In this document: piece after piece, positions 14,084 through 27,689 of the stretch | Layout of the letters: each line of letters starts with the position of its first letter | Position numbering within the stretch: the first letter of the stretch is position 1 | Assembly (NCBI GenBank): GCA_002205965.3 | Contig: NADL03000866.1 | Span: 372,001 to 436,000, forward strand | Direction: 5' to 3' | DNA from: Kappaphycus alvarezii | Lineage: Eukaryota > Rhodophyta > Florideophyceae > Gigartinales > Solieriaceae | DNA length: 64,000 nt | The notes under the pieces: model-generated | The model's database searches: none | What the model saw: only the letters and a program-made list of their open reading frames with translations | Told to the model about the DNA's origin: nothing | Translations under genes and position numbers: made by a program

Positions 14084-14553
14084 CTTTAAAATAAAAGAAA
14101 CCACCAATTAGACGATATGAGAGTAACTTCAGTATTACAGTATATGCAAGTGGACACATAGAAAAGTATTTCAAGTGAAATAAAGTTCACAGATATGGTA
14201 AAAAATCTTGAAAATAGAGAGTGTATTAGAAAATTTGGTACTAAAAAGAATTGAAAATTCCTCCTTCCTTCATAAGTAAGCAATTTATTTACTTGGCTCG
14301 ACTTTTAAAAAATGATAAATACATCTGCAAATAAACTACAATCACTATAAATTGCGGAACAAGACTTCATGTGGACGTAGATGTTTCAGCGAATGATACT
14401 TCTCAGAATCTGAAAAAATATACTCCTCGAATCGTTTCATCTTCTAGATCAGAGTCTAGCATTTCAATCAAGACATTATAGGTACAAATTCATTCCCCCC
14501 TGGTAGCTTCGAGCGGCTTATAACTTCTTGCTTCTTTTTTCCACATTAACAGT

Positions 14554-14949
14554 TCATCGATCTCCCCGGCGTTGAGCTCCCCGTCCGCAACATTTGATCA
14601 GATTTACCCGACCCCTTTTCCTTCTCATAACCATCCTTTCCTCCACCACCCCTTCCTCAATAACACCGTTGCCAATATCTTTCTCATAATATGCATCACC
14701 ACCGCCAAAGACCAATTTCGAAAGCACCAAAATGTTAAATTTACCGCTGATCGGCTCCTTCTCTTCAATTTCCAGCTCCATTTCGCCTCCGTTGCATCCT
14801 TTAAAAAAATAAGCTCCCAATCTGGATTATTTTTCCTTAGCTCACCTACTGGTGTAATTGCTAATGCTGGTAGTGTAATATTCTGTGATCCTGAATACAT
14901 TGATCAAAAAAGCTGCAATAACGACTTAAATATATGCCAGAGTGGATAA
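14554..14949. other. small GC-richer island with overlapping frames
   Basis: A 125-codon plus-strand frame (14572-14949) overlaps two minus-strand frames of 88 and 91 codons. The plus product ends in a Cys-containing tail, and one minus product starts with a hydrophobic, regularly spaced segment. None matches a family I know, and I cannot decide which strand, if any, is coding. Confidence 0.25.
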
Positions 14950-16507
14950 CTTCATGCAAAGTGGTCCGAAATCGTTCGTAATTTGCTTTTGTTACTTTTT
15001 AGCTCACAAATAGACTTTGTAAGGCAAACAGCATGTTTGAAAATCATCGGCTTTTTAATTACAATTTTTGTTGAAATAATAAGTCGTAAACTGGTTTTGT
15101 AGTGGTACTTTTTGGTAAACGCTTTTAAAGGGGGAAATTTTCTTGCATGCATCTTCATTCCAAATAATAAAATGTTCAGGGTCAAATAGCAGCAAGGTAT
15201 CTGAGAAAAATGAACAACGTACTTGTAAAGAAGAGAGTAATGGTAGCTCAAATGTGTAGATAGAGGGAAAAAAAGAAGAGAAAAATATAAATAAACGGAT
15301 ATCTCGTCTCACAAAAACTTAAAAAGTATGGAGAGATAAAATGGGATGGAATCCTTGTGAAGAGAATATTCTGCTTTCTTTACTCAAAAAGGGAAACAAA
15401 ACCCTCATATTACTTTCTGTAAATACTGTTGCAACCTTTCATGGTTTAAGATACTTTTTTTTCGTATTAAAGAGAGAAATTAGCGAATCTTTGCTTTCAA
15501 CGTTTACCGTGTTGACAAATAGGCTAAAGAGAGATTCTTTTATCGACAAAGAGTTTATGTGCTGTCTCCAGAACCAATTTTATTCGTTGTCTATATCAAC
15601 TGACATTTTAACTTACTCTTTTTTCCACATTGACGCCAAAAATCCTATTTTTTGCGCTAAATATGGAAATCTGCGTTAAACATTACTTTGCACTTCAAGA
15701 TAAGCCAGGCAGACTCCTGTATCTTCTAGTGTCTGTGGTAGAGGTAGCTGCTTATTTGATGCTGCAAACACGCCCAATTTCTGTTATGGCCGTTCGTATC
15801 TGGCCTTGTTTGAATCAATACCAGCGGTGACGATGAATACAGAGAAATAGTACCAACTGAGTACTCCCGTGGCCTTTTCTCGGCACAACCAAATTTTGGC
15901 ACATAAATTCCTTTCATCGCTGTGTCAGTCTGCTTGATGCCTTACGATTTTCACTTTGCTACTTTGTTTTAATGGACACTGTGCAAAGGATACTTCACTG
16001 GTCTGCATTGAAACGACTATTGTGTTTGAGTAATTTTGTTTATTGCCTTTCCTGAGACTTTTATTTGGGTTTCACCACGCATTAGACAAAAAACTCATTG
16101 GAAAGAAGCCACTTCCACAAAAAGGGAGAGTACCCAATGCATCAGAGTTCCGTACATTCGCAATTGTGCTGACAAGTCATAAGAGTATTACGTCCATAAT
16201 GTATTTGCGAGGCATTTGCATGTGTTTGAAGCTATAAAAAGACCTATGCAAGATGTGCAGTTCAACATATACTGATGGAAGAGCCTTAGTTACTATGAAC
16301 TGTCACTCTCTTTCGATGAATTAATTTGGCACTGTTACGGGTGGGAGAAAAAAAAATATATCTATAATTGCGGTATGACTTGCTTTTCCGCCGTCATAGT
16401 TGGGAAGTTAAGCCTAGTTGCGCATCTTACATCCGAATCTCTTTCATGCGCTGTTACATAGCTTTTATGCGCCTATTACGCTTCCTCGTCTTCGCCCTCA
16501 TCATGAA

Positions 16508-16550
16508 GCGGGCAACAAGAACATCAGGCTTTTTTCGCCTGCTTGCCCGC
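16508..16550. repeat. two-step hairpin (8-bp outer, 5-bp inner stem)
   Basis: Outer arms GCGGGCAA (16508-16515) and TTGCCCGC (16543-16550) enclose an inner CAGGC-TTTTTTC-GCCTG stem-loop. It lies in a locally GC-richer patch with no firm gene. Confidence 0.6.
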
Positions 16551-17581
16551 AAATTTATCTTTAGATTCTGAGAAGCCGTTTACTATGGTCAGATTGTGAA
16601 AATATAGAAAAAAAAATAAGATCGAAGAGTTCAAAGAAAACTACAAGACGCTTGGCCGAAGGAATTCATCAATTAGGGAGCTCCAGATATCCTCGATCAC
16701 TCATTAAAGGATATAAAATGTGCTTGCGAAACTGAATAAAATGATTAAACAGTGATGGTGTCTTTCTAAGTCATAAATTGGTTGGAAAATGGAATTCGTT
16801 TGTTTTCTACCAAATAACTTCTTCAATAATTATATATGAATTACATATTTATATCAAAAAATCATCTCAAGAAGTGCATTTAGAGAGATGTATGTCTTTT
16901 CCTAGCTCCACGAATGGTGAAACACAATTTTCACCGGAGATAAGTTGAGTCTCACATTTGCTGGCAGAGAAAAGTTCACATAGAATTGGTTCATTTATCA
17001 CCACGTTATTGCAAGTAATGGGTTCAATATTTTAGTTTCCTTTTTGTTAGTGAACACATTCAGGTGCTGGAAAGGCTTAAACCAATCTTATAGGATGCAT
17101 AATTAATATATCTTTCTCTTACAGTTCCATCTAGTATCGCTTCAATTATTTGTTGATATGAATGTAAATATACTCGCCAGTGATATTATGTGAACTATCT
17201 TATGCTCTGGTGATGCAAGATGAGATTTCAAGAAAATCAAGTGCTTTATTCAAATTCATAAAACGTATATATATCAGTGCCCAGTGGTTCTGGTGACGTG
17301 TTCTGAAATACGGAAATAGTAAAAATATTTATGATGAAGCTTTAATCATCTGAGTGGAAGAGGAAAAACTTTGTTCTAACCCCAGCAAAGGAATTGTCAC
17401 ATTTCATTTCTCATGAGCCGTTCAAAAAGATGTTCACATGTGAAAGATGCTAGTAGGATGAATTTGTTGTGGTAACATATCTATCACAAAATAAACTGCT
17501 TATAAGTAGTCTCCAGCAACAGAGGTGCTGCTAAATTTAGTATGGCGTTATAAATACATAATTTGAAATGATTTTTCTTTG

Positions 17582-17647
17582 TTTAAAGTCTCCAACGCGT
17601 TTTGTTATCATACGTATACTCCGTAATGTTCTCATGGAGACTTTAAA
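17582..17647. repeat. 13-bp perfect inverted repeat, 40-nt loop
   Basis: TTTAAAGTCTCCA at 17582-17594 is repeated as its exact reverse complement at 17635-17647. No flanking gene or element boundary was recognised. Confidence 0.7.
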
Positions 17648-19059
17648 ATTTCAGGCAGGGGCGATCTAAACCCATTTTGCCTCTTTTTGTACAAAAAACT
17701 AGTTTTATGACCCTCAAATTGTCCCATCACTTTATCATAGTCCCTTCTAGATCCTTTCCGCCCGCTATAGATTTTATTGATCTGTAGAAGAACTAAGATC
17801 AGTTATAAGTAAATTAAAGTGAAACCATTAATTGAAACTGATTATGGTCCAATATAACATTAATTGAACCAAGCAAAAAGCGTGCAAATATATTCCTTCC
17901 AATCGCAATGCATAACTGCAAGCTAAAGACCCCTAATAGTATATTTGAGTCAAATATTGTTGAATTGTGCACCCTATGGGGTCAAAGTGCAGATTCTGAG
18001 GATTGTCTGCGAAAATGTGACTCAGGTAGCACCAGTCTTGAATAAACTGCCGTACTCATACACCAAGCCTTTCCAGTTATCCTGGACGAATAAGAATCCT
18101 AAAATGTCTCATTGCGGGACGCAGTAGACGGTTAAGCAATTTTCCTGCAGTCACTCTTAGTATAGAGTGGATCTAGGACAGTTAAATGTCCTGATATCAA
18201 GCATTACACAGGTTTGCTTACAACCATCCTTTGTAGCCTACTTTCGATCGCCTAATATGGTGCATGTTGAAAGGACCAATTTTCAGTAAAGAAGACCCTG
18301 AAAAGAGATTTAGAATGACCCTCATTGTTTTTGACCAAATATGAATCAAGAAGGCGAGTTTGCAGGAATTTTTGATGTCAAGATAGAGCATTGAACACTG
18401 TGGCAGGAAAATTATTTCTCCTTTCGTAAAAAGTTACTGTAGAGCTGTTAATTATAGGCAACAGCATTTCTGCAGATCGGTTGAAAGAGAAACTGCAAAT
18501 ATCTGAATTACTGTCCATCCTCTCGTTGAGGGATTTTTTCAAGTAGAAGTAACTACTTTCAAAGAAAAGTACATGCAAGCACCAGCGATGGCAGGATCTA
18601 TTCGTATTTGAAAAGAAGCTCACTCAAGTTAGATCTATTTAGCGCACTTAATTCATCTAATAATGCGTGGAAGTGTTCAAAGAGACAGAAGGGGTAGCTC
18701 TTGGAAATTCTGGAGTCTTGGAACCAAAAATAGAGTTCATATGCTATCTAGACCTACTCATATGAAGATTTTGAGGCCAAACTAATCTTCTGAACAAATA
18801 ATGGCCCCAAATCAGTTATTAATATGCTGTCCAGACGGAACAGAAAGGCACCAATTCAAGGGAAAAGTGAGTGAGGTGAACATTTTCAGTAAACTTTTTA
18901 CAATTTTTCCCCGGATGTGCATCACTGCGTAAGGTAGTGACATACGTAGTCCTTTCTCAAAAAAACATTTTCGGAAGGGAATATTGTTTACTAATGGAAA
19001 AGCTAGTGAAAATGATTTACTTAACTCTTTCCTGAACTCTTTTGTTTTTCAATATTTCA

Positions 19060-19291
19060 GTAGCAATGCATATGTTCTATAGTCTGGCACGGTCAAATTA
19101 GAGAGCTTTTCGCCGGATTCAATCAAAAACCATGATGGGATCATTGGGAGCAACATATCACCAGAAACATATCAAGTTACGGATTAGTGAGTAAGTATTT
19201 TCTCTAATCCGGATACCATGTGAGCATATCAACCTTTGTCCGCACAGTAATTTTATCCCAGTTAATGAACTTTGGTAAGATGAAACTATTC
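19060..19291 (+). repeat. 232-bp direct repeat, copy B
   Basis: Partner of 13849-14083, same orientation. It is directly preceded by a T-rich tract ending TTTCAG, like a 3' splice site. Confidence 0.8.
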
Positions 19292-21234
19292 AATATGTCC
19301 TATTTTCGACTAAAAGTGTATATTGATCAATAAATATCTTGTAATAACGAGAGGTATATAAAATGAGAATACTGAACCAAAAATTGTACTAAAAGATTGT
19401 TGAGTAATAAATCAGTACTAAAATATAGTCAGCCAACTGGAACTAGTAAAAGCAATATTTAAATCCTCAAAAATAATCTATTGTTGCATTTAATAACTGT
19501 TGATAAATATTCTTCATCACACACAATCAGCATCAGATACATTTTAATTTTTCTAATTATTTTCAAGAGTCGTGGAATGATTTTTATACTTCCAGTTCTC
19601 CACATTTCCATTCCTTTTCAATTCAATGGCTAGTTATTTAAGACCCTTTTGAAATTTGTACATTTTTTCCTTTTTAAAAAATCAGGATGTACCCTACCAT
19701 AAACCAGGATACAATTCTTGATTTAGGGCGTAATGTAGCGAAATACCAATTATTTGCTTATTTTTTGAGAACTAATAAGCTATTAAGATAAAAAGATATC
19801 ACTTTCAACTAAAATGATTAGGTGTATTTTTAGGGTTTTTTGAAATTTTTACAAATATTTATGCTACTTTTTGTTTTAATATTTTATCTCACAAAACATG
19901 TGAAAAGTTTAGGTGAAGTCGTTACCATTTGAAGTTACATAACCTTTCAGTACTTCATATGGTTTCTAATATTTTCAAGAGAGCGTATAGAAACTTACTT
20001 CCTTTTTTCAAAGGATTTTAATTATTAAAATAGCCAAATTTTGGGTTCGAATGGAGTTTTTTAATAACTTCGACAAAAAGGGTAATTTTTAAGTGTCAGA
20101 CTACTAATATTTGACCTTCTGGTAATTTTAAAAAAATGCTCGCCGATGCCTAGGAAAATATCATAATATGCAGTACGTTGTCTTTTTTTATATTTTTTCT
20201 ATGAAAATTGAACTAAGAACTCTGAAATCGCTGGTAATGATGTGTTAAAAAGTTGCTCAGAATTAAATTACTTCTCACAGCGGTTTTTTCCACTTTCGTA
20301 AATTAGGGAGTAAATCGGAGCGAAACTGAATCTACAGCGGAAAGATCGAATTAAAAAATAACACAGTTGTAGTAATGCCCTGGTTTTATTTAAGGTATAT
20401 AATAGATACAGATTGCCGGTTAAAGAATAATAGGTAACAATAGTGTTAAATAATTTTAAATATCACTAGTTTATTTCATGGCAGAAATGCGAGAGATACG
20501 AATGAAGTCTATTTTACTCAGTACCTATCAAAGCTTTGCTTTTATTTAGCTCGCCTCTCAACAGATGAACTCCAGAGGAAGGTTCCCGTTGATATCTTGA
20601 ACTTTTCTAACTCCAATTACATAATCGCCTTCGAACAATAATTGGACGTAAAATAAAATCGAACTGCATAAAATAAAGACATTTCAGTACGATAAAACGT
20701 CATAAAGTACTAATTTAGACCATCTGGTATTTATAAAAATCTGTATCGATGCTTGAGGAAATTTTCAATGGAAATAAGATTAAAAATTAAAAGAGTGGAT
20801 ATCCATGTTTTTCCTTGTAAAAAATAGAGAGATTGTTTATAAATTGTAATTACTTCATAGAAATTTAATATGGCGTTTTTGTTTTCCCGGTAAATCTTAT
20901 AAATTCTGTATATTAAATCCTCATAATTGTGTCTAAACTAACTTCATACCTTTCATTCCTCGTTAATTATTTGTTGAAGGACTAAGTTGGAGGGCTCGGT
21001 TGACTATTTAAATATTAATATAATTTCTGTGGAAACGAAAAATCTGATCCATTTCAGAGTCTCTAACAACAAAAAAAACTCTTTTTCAGCTGCACTATTT
21101 TTATAGACGGAGCGTGCACGTTTCATACATGATATATTCAATAGTAAAACAATGTAACACTTGATAGTGCTCCATGTAATCTTTTTCTCTTAATTTGTGG
21201 ATACAGCTTAACTCTGAAGAATTGTAGCAGTACT
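19292..21234. other. AT-rich desert
   Basis: Very AT-rich sequence with homopolymer runs. No open frame of note and no recognised repeat. Confidence 0.55.
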
Positions 21235-21270
21235 TTACTTTGACGAAACTGACCAGTTTCGTCAAAGTAA
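21235..21270. repeat. perfect 17-bp inverted repeat, 2-nt spacer
   Basis: Arm TTACTTTGACGAAACTG (21235-21251), spacer AC, exact reverse complement at 21254-21270. Same architecture as the hairpin at 7687-7718 but unrelated sequence. No adjacent terminator-like U tract or gene. Confidence 0.92.
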
Positions 21271-22602
21271 TTTATGGGGAAATTCATTTTTTTGTTTATA
21301 TTCCTTCCTTATTCTTAACTCGAAAGAACAACAAATAAAATTTGCGTTATTTCTGTAGGGAGGCAAGCTTCCGATGGTGTTTATTCCTCCTCAATTACGT
21401 CTCCAAGTCAATTTTCTGCGTCAATAAGATGTCATGAGCCGAAAATCTGGGACATTCTGCAGCTGTTTTCATCCTCCCGACTGCTATTTTTGTGCCTTCC
21501 ACCTGCTGTAGGTACTTCCATTTCCTAAGAACTACAAGATGTATCCGGCAAACAAAGGAAAAGGTAGCATTTTTCTTCCCCTTTTTGTTCTTCTCCCTTC
21601 AATCACGATCTGCGGCGACCTTTGGTTATACCGATCAAACTCTTCTAGTCTCCTTTGGTGTCCTGTTCAAATCTTCGTGACCACGATTGTCCCTTGAAAA
21701 AGCTCCTAACGTGAAGTTATCCTGCGAAGGAAGGAAAGGGTATATTTATAAACTTTGTGGAGATGAAGCAGCAGCTGGAGACTGTGACACAGGAGTGGAA
21801 TCCGCGCGGTAGCTTAAGGAGACTTCTTCCGCCCCTTTCTTAATCAGCGTATGCCTGAGATATCTGGTCGTCCGCGAAGACAAAACCACTGAGTTATCAC
21901 TACCTTCTTCACGCGCAAAACTAACCTCTCCCTCCTTTTTCAATCCTTCTCACTCTCTTATTTCTCCGTCCTGTGCATGCCTGACACCAGTCATAGTCCC
22001 TCTTGGTTCGAAGTGGCTTCCTGAGTCCTCCTACCGAAGCCTCCAGGCATCGTTGCTGAGTTGTTGCAAGAAAATTGGGCAGTCACTCCAGTTATTCCCT
22101 CTCAGAACTACGGTCTAGACCACGTGAGACAGAAGAGAGATTAGACACTGCATTTTTTTGGGTATTACCCCTTTAACTTCGATATCCATACAATAAACTC
22201 AGAGGGAGGAGGGAAACCACTGCTTTCGTAGTGTCTTTTTTAATTTTTTAATTTTCGGGGAGGTTGAAGGAACGATCGCTTCCCGACCACAGTTTATATA
22301 GAGAAAATGAGACCTTTTTTTATGTATTCTAGTAGGGTATCAGTCAAGAGCCCCCTATGGATATCTAGTGGTGGGATATGTGCGCTGTTTTTGGTGATTC
22401 AGCATGGCCGCGGTGTACTGGAGAACAAATGCCGAAACATGTGTCTTATGTTTCCACAAAGGAATAGAGGATGCTTTTCTCGACATTGTGCAGTGAAATT
22501 ACTATCATCGTGAAGTGCCTGAAGTCCGGTTGACCCTATTTTGTGTAGAGAACGCTAAATTTCAAAATGTGGCAAGACGGCAAAAAAACCTAAAATATTA
22601 TA
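21271..22602. other. mixed intergenic, weak frames only
   Basis: Slightly GC-richer than its flanks. Frames at 21492-21680 (+), 21746-21943 (-) and 22307-22513 (+) are 62-68 codons long, mutually unconnected and without known motifs. Confidence 0.4.
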
Positions 22603-22650
22603 AAAAACTTGCCTCTGCAAAAACTTGCCTCTGCAAAAACTTGCCTCTGC
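22603..22650. repeat. 3 x 16-bp tandem repeat
   Basis: Three head-to-tail copies of AAAAACTTGCCTCTGC with no internal mismatch, in non-coding sequence. Confidence 0.85.
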
Positions 22651-25600
22651 AGTACTTAGCTAGTTAATTTTTCGTCAATGCTACGCCCCAGCTACTAAAT
22701 ATAGCCGCACATTGAGCCACGAAGTAATGTTCCTGGCCCCTGACTGGCTTTCGGCTGATACTTTTTGGCTTACGAGACTGTTGCTTACCGGCCAACTATT
22801 TTTGGTCATAACGTATTACTTAGGCAGGTCTTACAGTCTTTCAAAATAATATTGGAAGGTCCAATCATAAGCATGTCATCAACTGGATGCCATGAACATC
22901 GGGAAGAAGGCTGCATTTTATTTTTTGACAGCCTATTTTCATACTTACATGATAGTGTTTCTAAAACCAGGGGCGACTTAAGATTCCAACTTTGTATTAT
23001 TCAGAATATTGGCCCTTTATGCGTTAATTACTTCCTGATATCAGAAAGAAGTCAGTTGAATAGACTTAGTCAGAGAAAAAAAATTCCTAAGTCTTTTTTC
23101 TGCGAAATTTCGGTGGGGGGGGATCTTTTAATTTGTTGAAAAACCTGAACCGTACAGGAATAGTGGTTACACTAGAAGACCAAACATCTCCAGGCGACTG
23201 CTGAACCATCACCCACTCCAATAATGACAAAAGGGGGGACTAGAAGAAAATTCGGTGGGTCATTTCATAGTTTGTTACTCACACGTTTAACATACATTAT
23301 CTATGCAAAACCATTTTCTTTTGTTTCCTTTTTCGGTAACTAACATGCATTTAAGGGGTTCACATTCATTTCCAAGGCAGGCGAAATACTGAAAAAGCTA
23401 TGGTAAGTAAAGTAGTGCAAGATTTATGAATGATGTGTTTTCTATTATACAGATAACTAATGGCAATCGCAGTTCATTTGTGTCTATAAATCACAAATTT
23501 TTGGTGCACTGTAATTGCAACCTAGCTCTATCCATCTAAACCTATGCGTATCTGGGAACTTACCCAGAGAAGTGCTCCATTATCTTCTACAACCGCTAGT
23601 AATTCTTTAATTTTGAATATTAAATAGAACGAATGAAAATTATCTTAAAATATTAGGAACACTTACTATAAATGTAACCACACAAAAGAGTTTATACAAT
23701 CATATCTTCATGTTGTACAAATTAAATTATTTCACTGGAGAAGGAAAGACCTCTTTCGTTTTGGGATTCGACTATAATTGCTTCTATTACTGCCTCACCT
23801 CCGCTTTTCATTCTTACTCTGCAGATGTGATCTCAGACGCTCCTCATACGTGGACTGATTTTCCATCTTTATCTTTGAATTGATAGAGATCCGTTTTCGA
23901 CTTCAAAAAACGTTAAATTATATTTTATTAATCTTAAAATATCAATCTTGGTCATTGGAATATTTGTTTTGTATTTTTAGCTATAAGAAATTCATTTTTC
24001 AATATGCAATATAATTTGACTTCAAAAATCAACCCCATCCGTTACCAATGAACTCCGAGTTAGATTTTTTCCACAGAACTAATATGGTAACAATAGACGA
24101 CATTGATGGCAAAGATTAATCCTTCAACTCTCAGGTAATGATTCACTTGATCTCCACATTTAATTACAGGGCTTTATTTCTAGGGTTACTAGTTCTTAAA
24201 CTTGTGATTTAGAAATTAGATTATTTTGTTTTCTCGAAGCAGCATTACTTTTGCCTCATTAGATAATATTGGATCAGATTTGTTAGTAAAAGAAATATTT
24301 TTAACATTGATACTATCCAAATAATCATCACATCACCATTTACGGCCCAAAAACTTTCATTTGGTCAGATATCATGGAAATATCTTTTTTTCCTCGTAAA
24401 ATTTCAAAAATTTGCTAAAGCCCCTTTTAATTGCCTTAAAATTTTTAAATCGAATAATAACTTTTTTAATTTTATGTTTTTTCGTTCTCGTGGACATTAA
24501 TGAAACTAAGAATGATTTCAAGGTTAGTACACGTGTTAAACCAAAAATATTTATAGCGTATCGGGAATTTCGAATTATTAATTTTTGAGCGTATTTATTT
24601 TACTTATTTGACTCATAACAGAACAGAATATTGCACACTCCGTAATGTATTTTCTTTCAATTGTCTTTTATAAACTCCTTTCTATTTGATCTGTATGAGT
24701 ATTTATAGGCTTAGAAACATATTTAGCACCTTGAATGACAAAAAAGAATGTGTTCCATTTTTTGTATGTCTCCCAGTCATATCGAATTTTATACCCCTTA
24801 CTAAGCCTATTCTTTACCAAATAGAGAAATTAAAGAGTTTCAACCTTATTTATTTGGATTATGTAGTAAATTTCCGAAACACCTGAAGTGATATAGATTT
24901 CACTTCATATTATGAAACATAATATGTGAAAAACATAAACAAAAAAAATAAAAACAGACATATGGAATGAATTTCAAAATATTGCAGTTAACGAAAAACT
25001 ATTTCTTTACGTATCTCCTCTCGAATTGACTTGGGTATTCTATATTATTTAAGATATTGAGTCTCTTTGTATGTTCCTTTTCTAGGGAGTTAAATACACC
25101 TTAATGGTACCTCATACAATACTAAGAGGTAGAGCAACATGAATATTTATTTAATCCGAGCCAATTTCAAAGCATCTCTGGACAACTCTCCAATTTCATG
25201 TTACTCAATTGCCACGGGAACTTTCTTACCTTTATTGTTTCATTTTGAATGCATGAAATAATGATATTCTGGCGTCTGGCTTCTAATGAAAGCCCATAAA
25301 TTGCCTTTTCTAATACAATTTTCTAGGAAATAGTTTAACAAGGTTACTTTTAGCACAGAGAGGTCCAATAAAAATGGTTTTCATAATTTAAATTTTATGA
25401 ATTGCTGCTGAAGGATATTTATCCAGTAAACTAAATCTACGCATTTAAAGTTTCTCCGCGGAAATTTGAAGGTTCAGTTTTTGTAATTAGAAATCTCCAT
25501 TGAGGGACAAGGTTCAAATTTTCATATTTCTCATATTTGTTTGAAAAGTTGCCGACGAAAAGACTCGCAAAAGCACGATCTATTTTTAGGAAATTTAATA

Positions 25601-27689
25601 AACGACTATAAAATTATTTCTTATTTATAGTTAAGACTCCAGCTTTTATTAATTTGAAATAAGCAGTTTGTAAAATAGTATATTGAAGGAAATAACTTTA
25701 TTTTAAAATCTCTGCTCAGAGTGATATCCACATTTTTACGTGGTAGTATTTATGAAACGATATGATGCATTCGAGTCAAATATTTTGAGTAGTTCTATAT
25801 GCATGAGTGGAAATGTTCCAACAGATGAGTTTTTGCCATTGTAAATGATGAGAATTAGATACCAAAAATACATTCAGAAAGAATCAAAGACATACAACTT
25901 ATTAATATTGGGCGACTAGGCTTTGTAATTAAATTAGGGTACCCGATATCATTGTTACCAACGCACCAGTTCTATTTCAAATCGAAAATGTAACAATATT
26001 TTTTGTATACAGTGTCTATTGGACCATTATTCTCATATGAGGACAATTTTTAAGAATAGCTTTTTGAAATACAAAATTATTTTAGCCGCCTATCATATTC
26101 ACAGATGGTCTATAAGATAATGAGATACTCGATCAAAACGAATTTTTCGAGAATCGCTACTCTGTTCAACTAAAATCCACTTTCCTGGCCAAATAACCTT
26201 CCTTTTCCCTACAACTTCCCAAAAAATGGATCCAGAACCGGTTACAGTAAATTACATATACGCCAGCTTTGGAATATACGCTCTTGCATGGGTCGACTTG
26301 GAGGAAGGAGAAATTTGTCAATTGAAAAGTCCTTTCTGTCCTCATTGACAATGTAGTTGGAAGAAGGAGGAGGTCTGTGGAAGTGGGTTGGAAGATGCGG
26401 ACCATCTCAAGCCTGTCACGCTGTAGTTTGTTAGCTTAAAGATGAGCCTACCTCCAACAGGTATCTTGACGGAGTTTAACCTTTTCAATTGTCGGACGAA
26501 TGTCAAAACCAAGATTGAAACGCTCAGCAATCGTTTCCGTCCGCATTACATAGGAATTCCGATGATTCCACGATGCATCAATCAGGTGCAATTCCAATTG
26601 AAATCAAGCGATTCTGGACCAATCAGGAGGCATTTCACCTATTAGTGAAAAAGCGTCCCAAAAAAGGTGCACAATACTTGACCACTCTTGTAATACTCTC
26701 GCCTATGGGAGGGCTTTTCTATATTTATCGCCTTTTAAATGGTTTATGATCATTTTTACACTATATAACTTGATCTTCATTTCTGACCTTCATATTGAGT
26801 GATTTAATGTCGTTAGAAAGCCGCTCTTTCCGTCAGGAGAGATATTGAAGTTCTGTTTAATGCTCATAGTAATGAAGATGTTTACATTTTAAAGTCGCCT
26901 TGAAGTACTTTCCAGGACTTATCTTTCGAAAGATCATGTCACACACATAGCCTTGAGCTGATTGTCGCAAATATTTGATTCAGTTCCACTTCTGAACGAG
27001 AGGAGGGCCGGATAGAAGATGTTCTCTATTAAGTGGATTTTTGAAAGCTGTCAATAACCACCGCAGGCCTTCTGTCTCACCATCTTCTCACACAAGCGTG
27101 AATGAAAATATCGGAAGTTAGTACGGTCTTGAGAAATATTGCATCAAGAACGGGCTCCCATATTACGTTTTCTATCACGAAAAGCCTGAAAACTGCCGCG
27201 AATTGAAAGATTCAGCATATATTCAGTCTAAATTATTGCTGCGCATTGATCTTGTTATGTATAAAACGAGTGGGTTTCGGAGTGAATTCACAGAATAATT
27301 ACGTCATATTACCGTTCTAACGCTTCACACGGTTCAATTGTGATTGAAGACATATAGTTTCAAATGTGAGGATTCATTTTTTGCATCGGTGTAAGCTTCG
27401 GAAGCCTTATTGAAAAATGGGACGAGATTTACCAGTGTGGTGTAAACATTTTGTCCGGAAATTTACGGTGAAATACCTGTCCTTACAAGAGCTCACAAAG
27501 CGTGTAGATCATATCTTGATGGTCTTGAAGAATCTCGACACCAACAAACCTTTAATGAGTATCTTATGGATAAATACGAAACGAACTTATTTAATAAGCT
27601 TTTACCATATTAAAAATCATGAGACCCAATATGCAAGAAAAGATTGAGAAATTTCGATGGTGACGCGAAGGAGGTGTCATTAAATGAAA
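22651..27689. other. AT-rich intergenic
   Basis: No recognised gene. The longest frame is 124 codons at 22765-23139 (+), with no known domain. A 79-codon minus frame at 26166-26405 and a 67-codon plus frame at 26442-26645 lie in a small GC-richer patch. An imperfect hairpin lies at 24898-24931. Confidence 0.45.
24898..24931. repeat. imperfect hairpin
   Basis: TTTCAC-TTC-ATATTATG, loop AAA, then CATAATATGTGAAA: 14 paired bases with a 3-nt bulge. Confidence 0.55.

Larger units (their letters stand above)
14950..19059. other. AT-rich intergenic with two inverted repeats
   Basis: No recognised gene. A 112-codon plus frame (15341-15679) and a 64-codon frame (16043-16237) lack known motifs. Structured elements are the stem at 16508-16550 and the inverted repeat at 17582-17647. 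Confidence 0.45.

Noticed and set aside
17945-18623. Possible copia gag/integrase debris
   Set aside because: Only vague similarity (ISELLSILSLRD); no zinc knuckle or catalytic block found.
20040-20060. GGGTTCGAATGG resembling a tRNA B box
   Set aside because: No matching A box or cloverleaf can be drawn around it.
23150-23220. GGTTACACTAGAAGACC resembles part of the pBR322/pUC origin region
   Set aside because: Only about 17 bases agree and neighbouring sequence does not follow the plasmid origin, so no vector or plasmid remnant is claimed.
26166-26405. Minus-strand GVYVIYC suggested a GIY-YIG nuclease
   Set aside because: The second half of the motif (YIG) and downstream Arg/His residues are missing.
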